Positions 28,332-36,027 of a stretch of 64,000 nt of DNA are shown piece after piece (positions within the stretch are counted from its first letter, which is position 1; the number at the start of each line of letters is the position of its first letter). The notes beneath the pieces are model-generated. The model did no database searches. It was not told where the DNA came from and saw only the letters and a program-made list of their open reading frames with translations. The DNA is from Vogesella alkaliphila (GTDB lineage Bacteria; Pseudomonadota; Gammaproteobacteria; Burkholderiales; Chromobacteriaceae): contig NZ_BMYW01000001.1 in the NCBI RefSeq assembly GCF_014652475.1, forward strand, positions 356,523-420,522, in the 5' to 3' direction. The translations under genes and the position numbers were made by a program.

Positions 28332-29036
28332 ATGGCTGACTATCTGCAGCAGGCCGGGCTGGCCTTGTCGGCGGCACAACTGGCCGCCGCACAGCAGGCA
28401 CTGGCGGTGGCGCTGGCGGCAACGCCGGGTACGGGCTATCCGGACTTGTACCGTTACCCGGTGCCGAAGCTGGGCGAGGGCGGCAGTTGCTCGCTGATCG
28501 ACGAGCTGGAGGCCGAGCCGTGGGACATCGCGCCGCAATTCGGTGGTGAGTCGCCAGCGCTGGCACAACAGCTGCTGGCGCTGCAGGCCTTGCTGGATGC
28601 GGTGCTGGCACAGGTGCCGGCCGACTGGCTGGGCGTGTACTGCCGGCTACCGCGGCCGGGGGCCGACGTGCTGCTGAAGCTCGCCTACCGCGGCCTGCCC
28701 AGCCGCGCCGAATTCCCGCTGAGCGAGGCGTTTGCCGCCGCCAGCAACAACAGCAAGGTTGGCCGCAGCGGTCGCGGCGTGGTGATCGACGATGTGCGGC
28801 AATGGCAGAGCGAGGGCGGCGCCTATTACGAGTGCGACCCCAGGGTGCGCAGCGAGGTGTGCCTGCCGGTGTTCGACGCGGCCGGCGAGGTGATCGGCAT
28901 TCTCGATGCCGAGTCGGCGCAGCCGGGGTTTTTCCATGCCGGACACCAGGCCATGCTGGCGGCGCTGGCTTGCGCGCTGTCGGCACACTTCGTCGGCCTG
29001 CGGGCGCTGGCTAAATCGGCGGCGCCGGCTCTTTAA
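28332..29036 (+). CDS. GAF-domain protein
   Basis: Protein of 234 residues. ATG 28332 follows GGGGAGG with short spacing. The first half has no recognisable domain. The second half (about 95-225) is a GAF domain with [20 protein letters not shown]. That block, and the preceding ECDP, resemble free methionine-(R)-sulfoxide reductases, whose catalytic Cys lies at this place. The other Cys residues of that enzyme are not evident: the SGRGVV segment lacks one. It could be a diverged reductase or a ligand-sensing GAF protein. It ends 31 bases before ribA and may share a transcript with it. Confidence 0.75.
   Translation: MADYLQQAGLALSAAQLAAAQQALAVALAATPGTGYPDLYRYPVPKLGEGGSCSLIDELEAEPWDIAPQFGGESPALAQQLLALQALLDAVLAQVPADWLGVYCRLPRPGADVLLKLAYRGLPSRAEFPLSEAFAAASNNSKVGRSGRGVVIDDVRQWQSEGGAYYECDPRVRSEVCLPVFDAAGEVIGILDAESAQPGFFHAGHQAMLAALACALSAHFVGLRALAKSAAPAL
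28757..28767 (+). repeat. Uptake-like word inside the GAF gene
   Basis: Exact copy within CAAGGTTGGCCGCA; read as KVGR in the protein. Confidence 0.65.
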
Positions 29037-29067
29037 ACCGCAGGCTTTTGCCCCCATTATCTTCCGG

Positions 29068-29700
29068 ATGAATGCACAACAAGTGGAAGCCAACGTGACT
29101 CAGCCTGATTCTCCGGTGCGCGTCGATTATGTCGCAACCTGCCAGTTACCCACGCAGTGGGGTGTTTTCGACATGCACGGCTTTGAAGAGGTCGGAGGGC
29201 GCGAGCACGTGGTGCTGACCCTGGGCGAGGTGAGCGACGGGGCGCCGCTGACGCGGATCCACTCCGAATGCCTGACCGGCGACGCGCTGTTCTCGCTGCG
29301 TTGCGACTGCGGCTTCCAGCTGGAAGCCGCGCTGGAGGCGATCGCCGCCGAAGGTCGCGGCGTGCTGGTGTATCTGCGGCAGGAGGGGCGCGGCATCGGC
29401 CTGATCAACAAGATCCGCGCCTACAAGCTGCAGGACGAGGGCGCGGACACTGTCGAGGCCAACGAGAAGCTGGGCTTCCCCGCCGACATGCGCGACTTCC
29501 GCGTCGCGCGTGAGATGCTGGCGCATCTGGGCGTGACGGCAGTGCGCATCATGACCAACAATCCGCGCAAGATCGCCACCCTGCAACAGGCCGGCATCGA
29601 CGTGGCCGAGCGCGTGGCGCTGCAGGTTGGCCGCAACGCCTACAACGACCACTATCTCGACACCAAGAAGGCCAAGCTGGGTCATTTGTTCGGTCTTTGA
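29068..29700 (+). CDS. ribA: GTP cyclohydrolase II
   Basis: First enzyme of riboflavin synthesis, converting GTP to the diaminopyrimidine precursor. The 210-residue product has the zinc cysteines [18 protein letters not shown], the catalytic [15 protein letters not shown] block and [11 protein letters not shown] 29068 gives a leader of about 17 residues before the conserved [13 protein letters not shown]; a later start is possible but no other ATG stands out. No FMN riboswitch is seen upstream. Confidence 0.95.
   Translation: MNAQQVEANVTQPDSPVRVDYVATCQLPTQWGVFDMHGFEEVGGREHVVLTLGEVSDGAPLTRIHSECLTGDALFSLRCDCGFQLEAALEAIAAEGRGVLVYLRQEGRGIGLINKIRAYKLQDEGADTVEANEKLGFPADMRDFRVAREMLAHLGVTAVRIMTNNPRKIATLQQAGIDVAERVALQVGRNAYNDHYLDTKKAKLGHLFGL
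29625..29635 (+). repeat. Uptake-like word inside ribA
   Basis: Exact copy within CAGGTTGGCCGCAA; read as QVGRN. Confidence 0.6.
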
Positions 29701-29764
29701 CTTCATGATCCGGCAAGCTGGCCGATAAGGTCAGTGTCGGGCATGACAGGAAAGGGCGTGTGCC

Positions 29765-30277
29765 ATGGTCAAGGTAACGGCAGTGAATCCGGCGTTGCCG
29801 GTCAGTGAGCAGTTGCCGCGCACGCCGGAGCTGCGCCATGTGGCGGGCGCCGGGCCGGCGGTGCCGCAGGATGCCTTCCAGCTCAGCCTGCTGGCGCAGC
29901 ATGCGCAGCAGCTGGATCCGGACGAACATCCGGCGGCGGCGCTGGATCTGCCGCAGCTGGAGGCGGAGCTGGCGCACCTGCTGCAGCTGCTGGAAGAGCG
30001 GCTGTACAGCATGCGCGAGCGCGCCTTGCTCGGCGGCGGCCATCCTTCCTACGGCCTGCTGCAGGAGTTGCAGCAGGTGAGCCAGGTGTTGCAGCGGCTG
30101 GTGCCGCTATGGCCGCGCTGCACGCGACCAGCGTGGCGCGAAGCGGTGGCGCCGCGACTGGCGGGAATATTCAATATCTGTCACTTCGTGTCGCGGGTGG
30201 TCGTGCGGGCCGGCGAGCGCAGCGAGGTGCAGGACTTGCAGCAGTCTCTGCAGCAGAGCGAGCAGGCATTGCGCTAG
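29765..30277 (+). CDS. Uncharacterised helical protein
   Basis: A 170-residue protein I do not recognise. It has no signal peptide or membrane helix. After a Pro-rich N-terminus (about 1-50) it looks largely helical and rich in Leu, Gln and Glu (LPQLEAELAHLLQLLEERLY, LLQELQQVSQVLQRL), ending in a short Gln/Ser helix. It stands alone between ribA and the tRNA cluster, with a bidirectional hairpin after it. Its codon choice looks like that of neighbours, so it is probably real. Confidence 0.65.
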   Translation: MVKVTAVNPALPVSEQLPRTPELRHVAGAGPAVPQDAFQLSLLAQHAQQLDPDEHPAAALDLPQLEAELAHLLQLLEERLYSMRERALLGGGHPSYGLLQELQQVSQVLQRLVPLWPRCTRPAWREAVAPRLAGIFNICHFVSRVVVRAGERSEVQDLQQSLQQSEQALR

Positions 30278-30312
30278 CGCTGGTCAATCGGGGAGCGGGT
30301 GCCGGAAAAGCA

Positions 30313-30338
30313 GAAAACCGGCTCGTGGGCCGGTTTTC
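30313..30338. terminator. Bidirectional hairpin terminator
   Basis: GAAAACCGGC paired with GCCGGTTTTC and a six-base loop. It has T-runs on both strands and lies between the plus-strand unknown gene and the minus-strand tRNA cluster, so it could end both. Confidence 0.8.
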
Positions 30339-30346
30339 TGTTTGTT

Positions 30347-30422
<76 letters not shown>

Positions 30423-30429
30423 AAAATGC

Positions 30430-30505
30430 TGGCGTCCCCACGGGGATTCGAACCCCGGTTATCGCCGTGAAAGGGCGACGTCCTAGGCCTCTAGACGATA
30501 GGGAC
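30430..30505 (-). tRNA. tRNA-Glu (TTC anticodon)
   Basis: Minus-strand tRNA with 5' GTCCCTATCGTCTAGAGG, anticodon loop CTTTCAC (anticodon TTC), T-arm GGTTCGAATCC and encoded 3' GCCA. Very close to the Escherichia coli tRNA-Glu. It lies between two identical tRNA-Ala genes. Confidence 0.95.
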
Positions 30506-30511
30506 AAATTG

Positions 30512-30587
<76 letters not shown>

Positions 30588-30629
30588 ACGGGACGCTGAA
30601 GAATCGGTCGATTCGTCAGCGAGGTGCGC

Positions 30630-30658
30630 ACTATAGCCCGAGGCTTTTGTGGCGTCAA
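30630..30658 (-). promoter_or_regulatory. Sigma-70 promoter of the tRNA array
   Basis: On the minus strand TTGACG (30658-30653), a 17-base spacer and TATAGT (30635-30630). The -35 overlaps the stop codon of the L,D-transpeptidase gene on the same strand. About 40 bases separate it from the first tRNA-Ala. Confidence 0.8.
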
Positions 30659-31536
30659 GCGCTTTTCTGCTTGAATTGCGCGCTGCGTGGCGCACGGGCG
30701 CTGTTGCTGTCCAGCTGCGGCAGTTCATCGAGCTGCTCTTCGATGATTTCCTGTGGTGGACTCAACCAGCGCACGACGTTGAGCGTGCCGGTGATGCGGT
30801 TGTTTTGCGTGCTGCTGCAGCTGAGGCACACCGGCTTGCCGTTGCGCTCGCGGAAGGCCTGGTCGACGCGCTTGCCGTGGATCGGGCGCTGGTTCTCCTG
30901 CTGCCAGTTGAGCAGGGTTTCCGCCAGCAGCTGCGGCACGAGGTCGTCCTTCTTGTAGCTGTCGCGGTAGGCGTGCAGCCACAGTTCGCCGGCGCTGTCC
31001 TCGCTCAGCAGCGTGGTCTGGTAGCTGATGGTGACCGCGGCACCGATGTCCACCCAGTCGGCCAGTGCCAGCGCATTCTCACTGCGCAGGCGCACGCAGC
31101 CGTGGCTGCGGAAGCCCGGCACGCTGGCGGGCTGGTTGGTGCCGTGAAAGCCGAGGCCGAGCTTGCTCTCGCCAAAGCGGATGAATACCGGTCCAAGCGG
31201 ATTGTCCGGCCCGGCGGCGACGGTGGTCTGTACCGGTTTGCCGGCGCGCGCCATTTCTTCCTGGATCGATTTCGGGACGTGCCAGACCGGATTGCGGTAG
31301 ATGCCGGTGATGGCGTAGTTGCCGGTCGGGGTGTTGGTGACCATCTTGCCGACCGCCACCGGGTAACTGTTCACCAGCGTACCGTCCTGGTACAGGAAGA
31401 CACGGGTTTGCGGCAGGTTGACGACCAGGTGCTGGCCGGTGCTGCTGACCAGCACATCCGGCTCCGGCGTCATGGCGTGGCTGGAGACGGCGGCGGCCAG
31501 GGTGCCGGCCGCAACAAGCAGGGACGAAAATTTCAT
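30655..31536 (-). CDS. L,D-transpeptidase (YkuD domain)
   Basis: Periplasmic peptidoglycan-modifying enzyme, 293 residues. A signal peptide ending SSHAM is followed by the YkuD domain (about 35-200), with FHGTNQPASV and the catalytic SHGCVRL motif. The C-terminal 90 residues contain a CLSC pair and a charged, low-complexity tail; their role is unknown. This domain order resembles the ErfK/YcfS group that links peptidoglycan to lipoprotein or makes 3-3 crosslinks. The substrate cannot be decided from sequence. Single gene, with its promoter in the gap to rlmD. Confidence 0.9.
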   Translation of the reverse strand: MKFSSLLVAAGTLAAAVSSHAMTPEPDVLVSSTGQHLVVNLPQTRVFLYQDGTLVNSYPVAVGKMVTNTPTGNYAITGIYRNPVWHVPKSIQEEMARAGKPVQTTVAAGPDNPLGPVFIRFGESKLGLGFHGTNQPASVPGFRSHGCVRLRSENALALADWVDIGAAVTISYQTTLLSEDSAGELWLHAYRDSYKKDDLVPQLLAETLLNWQQENQRPIHGKRVDQAFRERNGKPVCLSCSSTQNNRITGTLNVVRWLSPPQEIIEEQLDELPQLDSNSARAPRSAQFKQKSA

Positions 31537-31686
31537 TCTCTGGTGATTCAGGATAAGCGGATACTCCGATGTTAGCAGATACGCCGGATGGCAACATCCG
31601 CCAAATGTGGCGGTGCACCGTGCTTTTTATGGCGCTTTCTGCGACAATTCCAGACTTTGTCTTTTGCCTTTTTACGTGCTGAAACA

Positions 31687-33225
31687 ATGACTCAAGCGTC
31701 TGTAGTTGCCCATATCGAGTCGCTGGACCACGAAGGTCGCGGCATTGCCCGTGTCGATGGCAAGGCCATCTTCATCGATGGCGCCTTGCCCTACGAAACA
31801 GTGACTTATCAAAGTTATCGCGTCAAGAAGAGTTACGAGAATGCGGACGTGGTGGATGTGCTGCAGGAGAGCTTCCTGCGCACCGAGCCGTCCTGTCCGC
31901 ACTTTGGCGTGTGTGGCGGCTGCTCGATGCAGCACGTCGAGTTCTCGGCGCAGGTTGCCATCAAGCAGCGCGTGCTGGAAGACGACCTGCGCCATATCGG
32001 CAGGGTCAAGGCCGAGGTGGTGATGCCGCCGATCGCCGGTGCGGCCTGGGGCTACCGCCACCGAGCCCGCCTGTCGGCGCGCTATGTCGCGAAGAAGGAC
32101 GGCGTGCTGGTCGGCTTCCACGAGAAGCGCTCCAGCTTCATCGCCGACATGAGCGAGTGCCGCATCCTGCCGCCGCACATCTCGGCGCTGATCGTGCCGC
32201 TGCGCGAGCTGATCGCCAAGCTGTCGATCTACAACCGCATGCCGCAGGTGGAAATCGCGGTCGGTGCCGAGCTGGACGTGCTGGTGTTCCGCAATATGGA
32301 CGACATCACCGAGGCCGATTTCGCCCTGCTGCGCGCGTTCTCCGACACCCACTCCACGCCACAGCGCACGGTGCAGATCTGGCTGCAGCCGAAGGGGCCG
32401 GACACCTGTTATCCGATCTACCCGCTGGATGCGCCGAAGCTGACCTACCGCCTGCGCGATTTCGACGTCGAGATGCCGTACTATCCGACCGAATTCACCC
32501 AGGTCAATCCGGAAATCAACAACGTGATGGTCAGCCGCGCCCTGCGCCTGCTGGACCCGCAGGCCGGCGAGCGCATTGCCGACATGTTCTGCGGCATCGG
32601 CAACTTCACGCTGCCGATCGCGCGCAGCGGCGCCACCGTGCACGGCATGGAAGGCAGCGAGGCGCTGGTGAAGCGGGCGGTGGAAAACGCCACCCACAAC
32701 GGCTTGCAGCACAAGGTCAGCTACGAGATGGCCAACCTGTTCGAGGTGACCGAGGAATCGTTCGCGGCGCTGGGCAAGTTCGACAAGATGCTGGTCGACC
32801 CGCCGCGCGACGGCGCGATGCAGCTGCTGAAGGCGATCACCGAGGACACCGCGCCGCAGCGCATCGTCTACGTGTCGTGCAATCCGGCGACGCTGGCGCG
32901 CGATGCCGGTCTGCTGGTGAATACCAAGGGCTACACGCTGAAAACGGCGGGCATCATCAACATGTTCCCGCACACCGGCCACGTCGAGTCGGTGGCCTGG
33001 TTCGAGAAGACCGGCCCGTGCAAGACCCGCGCCGAAGTCGAGGCGATGGAGGCGGAAGAAGAAGCGGTGCGCGATGCGGCCCGTGCCGCGTCGATGGCGG
33101 CACGCCAGGAGCGCGAGGCGCTGGCCGCCGCCGAGAAGGCGCTGGAAGTGGCAGAGAAGGTGGCAGCGAAAGAAGCGCGTCGCGCCGCCTATCTGGCCAG
33201 CGTCGCCGGCAAACAGGGGCAGTAA
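31687..33225 (+). CDS. rlmD: 23S rRNA (uracil-1939-C5)-methyltransferase RlmD
   Basis: S-adenosylmethionine-dependent methyltransferase with a TRAM domain at the N-terminus and an iron-sulfur site [14 protein letters not shown] near residue 75. The methyltransferase core follows with [14 protein letters not shown], the catalytic-region DPPRDG and the nucleophile in [12 protein letters not shown]. About 65 extra residues at the C-terminus (from about 445) form a highly charged Ala/Glu/Arg helix ([20 protein letters not shown]), which is unusual for RlmD. ATG 31687 gives the expected start just ahead of the TRAM domain. Confidence 0.92.
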   Translation: MTQASVVAHIESLDHEGRGIARVDGKAIFIDGALPYETVTYQSYRVKKSYENADVVDVLQESFLRTEPSCPHFGVCGGCSMQHVEFSAQVAIKQRVLEDDLRHIGRVKAEVVMPPIAGAAWGYRHRARLSARYVAKKDGVLVGFHEKRSSFIADMSECRILPPHISALIVPLRELIAKLSIYNRMPQVEIAVGAELDVLVFRNMDDITEADFALLRAFSDTHSTPQRTVQIWLQPKGPDTCYPIYPLDAPKLTYRLRDFDVEMPYYPTEFTQVNPEINNVMVSRALRLLDPQAGERIADMFCGIGNFTLPIARSGATVHGMEGSEALVKRAVENATHNGLQHKVSYEMANLFEVTEESFAALGKFDKMLVDPPRDGAMQLLKAITEDTAPQRIVYVSCNPATLARDAGLLVNTKGYTLKTAGIINMFPHTGHVESVAWFEKTGPCKTRAEVEAMEAEEEAVRDAARAASMAARQEREALAAAEKALEVAEKVAAKEARRAAYLASVAGKQGQ

Positions 33226-33255
33226 AACACGACACTGCGTACCGCAGTGACAACA

Positions 33256-33290
33256 CAGGCCGCCGGGGCGAACCGGCGGCCTGTTTTTTT
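33256..33290 (+). terminator. Rho-independent terminator after rlmD
   Basis: CAGGCCGCCGG paired with CCGGCGGCCTG, a six-base loop and a seven-base T-run. Confidence 0.9.
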
Positions 33291-33324
33291 GCGTGCGATG
33301 AGGTGTCGGCGTGGCGTGCTCGCA

Positions 33325-33346
33325 TTGCGGCCAACGTTGGCCGCAA
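33325..33346. repeat. Fused inverted pair of uptake-like word (22-bp palindrome)
   Basis: A perfect palindrome in which the two head-to-head copies share the central AACGTT. Each half differs from the exact word only at its first base (CGTTGGCCGCA). It lies between the converging rlmD and dsbD genes. Confidence 0.75.
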
Positions 33347-33350
33347 GGAC

Positions 33351-35111
33351 TCAGCCGCCGTTTTGCTGGCGTTGCAACAGCGGCAGGAATTCGTCGGCCG
33401 GGCTGTAGCCGATGAGGCGTTGCTGCTCCTTGCCTTGGCGGTCGAAGAAGATCATGCCCGGCGGGCCGTACAGGCCGAAGCGTTGCAGCAGCGCCTGGTG
33501 CGCCGGCTGGTTGGCGGTGACGTCGGCCTTCAGCAGCACCGCCTTGCTCATGGCTTGGCGCACCGCCGGGTCGCGGAAGGTGGTCTCTTCCATCTCGATG
33601 CAGGACACGCACCAGTCGGCATAGAAGTCCAGCAACACTGGCTGGCCGCGGGCGGCAGCGAGGGCGGCGTCCAGCTCGGCCACGCTGCCGATCGTGCGGA
33701 ACGGCGGCTTGGTGCTGTCACCGGCGGTGGCGCCGAGCGCCGCCAGCGGATAGCGGGCCGATTTGGCACCGCTGAACACGCCTATCAGTTGCAGGGTGGC
33801 GACCAGCGCCAGCAGCAGGCCCAGCGCCTTGCCCAGCTTGAGCACGGACGACGCGTTCGGCGGCAGCGGATCGAACGCTTTCAGGAATACCGCGCTGGCC
33901 AGCGCCAGCGCCGCCCACAGCAGCATCACCACGATGGCGGGCAGGAACGGCGTTGCCAGCCAGATGGCTACCGCCAGCATCACCACGCCGAACACCGCCT
34001 TGACCGTCTTCATCCACATGCCGGCCTTGGGCAGGACGTGGCCGCCAAAGGTGCCGATAATGACCAGTGGCAGGCCCAGCCCCATCGCCATCGCGTAGAG
34101 GGCGACACCGCCCAGCCAGGCGTCGCCGGTCTGGCCGATGTAGCCCAGCGCCAGCGCCAGCGGCGGGCCGACGCAGGGACCGATCAGCAGCGCCGACAGC
34201 ACGCCCATGCCGAACACGGTCACGATGTGGCCGCCGGACAGGCGGTTGCTGGAGGCGGCGAGGCGGGTCTGCCAGCTGGACGGCAGCTGGATGGACACGA
34301 TATCGAACATGCCCAGTGCAAACACCACCATCAGCAGGCTGGCACCGAGGATCACCGCCGGCTGCTGCAGCCAAACGCTGAGCAGGCTGCCGGTCAGGCC
34401 GGCGACGATGCCGATGGCGGTGTAGCTGACCGCCAGACCCTGCACGTAAGTCAGCGCCAGCAGGCAGCCGCGACCGCGGGTGAGGTGCTGGCCCTGGCCG
34501 GCAATCAGCGAGGACACGATGGGCAGCAGCGGGTACATGCAGGCGGTGAACGCCATGCCCAGACCGGCCACGAAGAAGGCCGCCAGCGTGGCGGCCAGGC
34601 CTTCGCGCGGCTGGGACGGGCTGCTGCCGCCCTCTGCGCCGGCCGGTTGCAGCCACGGCGACAGCGCCTTGCTGTCGCCGCCGACGGCGAGGGTGTGGGT
34701 GTAGGGCGGGTAGCACAGGCCGGCATCGGCACAGCCCTGCACCGTGGCCTTGAGCGTGAACTGCTGCGGCGCGTCCGGGCGCAGCGTCAGCTGCATCACG
34801 GTCGGCCCCGGCGGATAGGTGGCCTGCTTGCCGAAGTAGGGGTCGTCCTTGGGCTTGCCGGCGGGCAGGTCCTGCTGCTCGATCAGCGCCGCCGGTATCG
34901 TCTCGAAGCGGCTGCGGTCGCGGTACAGGTAGTAGCCGTCGGCGACGGTCACCGTCAGCCGCAACTGTTGCCCCTGGCGCTCGGCGGTGACGGCAAAGGC
35001 CTGTTCCGGCGGCAGCAGGTCGTCCTGGTCCAGCGCGTGGGCAAAGGGGGCCAGCAGCAGGCTCAGCCACAGCAGGCAAGGGGTGAAGAGAGAAAAAATG
35101 CGCTTGTTCAT
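33351..35111 (-). CDS. dsbD: Thiol:disulfide interchange protein DsbD
   Basis: Inner-membrane protein that carries electrons from cytoplasmic thioredoxin to periplasmic partners, 586 residues. A signal peptide (ending FAHA) leads into the periplasmic alpha domain with its redox pair in GCADAGLCYPPY. The eight-helix membrane part follows with its Cys residues (ACMYPLLP and GPCVGPPLAL), and the C-terminal thioredoxin domain carries WCVSC. All redox pairs of the relay are present. Confidence 0.95.
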   Translation of the reverse strand: MNKRIFSLFTPCLLWLSLLLAPFAHALDQDDLLPPEQAFAVTAERQGQQLRLTVTVADGYYLYRDRSRFETIPAALIEQQDLPAGKPKDDPYFGKQATYPPGPTVMQLTLRPDAPQQFTLKATVQGCADAGLCYPPYTHTLAVGGDSKALSPWLQPAGAEGGSSPSQPREGLAATLAAFFVAGLGMAFTACMYPLLPIVSSLIAGQGQHLTRGRGCLLALTYVQGLAVSYTAIGIVAGLTGSLLSVWLQQPAVILGASLLMVVFALGMFDIVSIQLPSSWQTRLAASSNRLSGGHIVTVFGMGVLSALLIGPCVGPPLALALGYIGQTGDAWLGGVALYAMAMGLGLPLVIIGTFGGHVLPKAGMWMKTVKAVFGVVMLAVAIWLATPFLPAIVVMLLWAALALASAVFLKAFDPLPPNASSVLKLGKALGLLLALVATLQLIGVFSGAKSARYPLAALGATAGDSTKPPFRTIGSVAELDAALAAARGQPVLLDFYADWCVSCIEMEETTFRDPAVRQAMSKAVLLKADVTANQPAHQALLQRFGLYGPPGMIFFDRQGKEQQRLIGYSPADEFLPLLQRQQNGG

Positions 35112-35187
35112 GAGCTCGTGACCGCCAAAACGGCGGTGCCTTGATAAGTTGTTGCGGTCGTGCGTCGGAAGCCAAACGCACTGTCCT

Positions 35188-35216
35188 TATTCTGTCAAGC
35201 AAACGCTTGATATAAT
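35188..35216 (+). promoter_or_regulatory. Promoter with dyad operator before the hydrolase gene
   Basis: Perfect -10 TATAAT (35211-35216). No good -35 is seen (TATTCT at 35188 with 17 bases), which suggests an activator or repressor role for the dyad TCAAGC-AAAC-GCTTGA at 35195-35210 lying in the spacer. Such symmetry resembles sites of TetR/FadR-type regulators. Confidence 0.5.
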
Positions 35217-35240
35217 GTGGGGTCACGAGGAGCGCCCGCC

Positions 35241-36026
35241 ATGACCCCCATCATTCATTTTTCCCACGCCAATAGCTTTCCGGCGTCGGTGTACCGCAAG
35301 TTGCACCAGTCGCTGCGCGAGCAGGGTTGCCAGGTCGGCTACCTTGACTGCATCGGCCACGATCCGCGCTATCCGGTGACCGACTGTTGGCCGCATCTGG
35401 TCGAGGAAACCGTTGCCTACCTGCGCCAGCACTATGACCGGCCGGTGGTCGGCGTCGGGCATTCGCTGGGCGGTTTCATCCTGTTCTTTGCCGCGATCCG
35501 CCACCCGGAGCTGTTCAGCAAGCTGATCATCCTCGATTCGCCGCTGATGGGGCCGCTGCGCTCGCGCGGCATCTGGCTGGCGAAAAAGCTGGGCTTCATC
35601 GACCGTGTGACGCCAGGCGGCAATACCCTGAAGCGGCGCGACAACTGGGCCAGCGTCGAATCGGTGTACGACTATTTCGCGCGCAAGCCGATGTTTGCCC
35701 GCTTCGATCCCGACTGCCTGCACGACTACGCCGAGCTCGGCACGGTGGCGACGGCGGACGGTGGCCGCCGGCTGAAATTCCGGCCGGCGATCGAAAACGC
35801 GATCTACAACACGCTGCCGCATTCGGTGCCGCGCTACAGGGGAAAGCTGCGGGTGCCGACGGTGTTTGTCGCCGGCGAGAGCAGCGACGTGCTGACGCCG
35901 GCGGACCTGGCCTATATGCGCAAGCACTTCGCTGTGAACATCGTGGTGCAAAAAGGTTCGCACCTGTTTCCGCTGGAGCAGCCGCAGGCCACGGCCGAAC
36001 TGATCATGGCGCAACTGGCCGGCTGA
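35241..36026 (+). CDS. Alpha/beta-hydrolase family protein
   Basis: Hydrolase of 261 residues. ATG 35241 follows GAGGAG with eight bases of spacing. The nucleophile elbow reads GVGHSLGGF, an oxyanion-type HAN lies at the N-terminus (HFSHANSFPAS), an acid residue is likely in the VAGESSDVLTP block and the catalytic His in KGSHLFPLEQP. The substrate is unknown. It converges on mnmC with a single base between the stops. Divergent from dsbD. Confidence 0.85.
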   Translation: MTPIIHFSHANSFPASVYRKLHQSLREQGCQVGYLDCIGHDPRYPVTDCWPHLVEETVAYLRQHYDRPVVGVGHSLGGFILFFAAIRHPELFSKLIILDSPLMGPLRSRGIWLAKKLGFIDRVTPGGNTLKRRDNWASVESVYDYFARKPMFARFDPDCLHDYAELGTVATADGGRRLKFRPAIENAIYNTLPHSVPRYRGKLRVPTVFVAGESSDVLTPADLAYMRKHFAVNIVVQKGSHLFPLEQPQATAELIMAQLAG

Positions 36027-36027
36027 C

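Noticed and set aside
29041-29067. FMN riboswitch upstream of ribA
   Set aside because: The gap before ribA is only 31 bases and lacks the conserved riboswitch sequence.
31911-35144. A 1077-residue open frame on the plus strand
   Set aside because: It is a shadow of rlmD and the antisense of dsbD. Its translation is low-complexity Arg/Gly/Ala with no family motif, as expected in GC-rich DNA.
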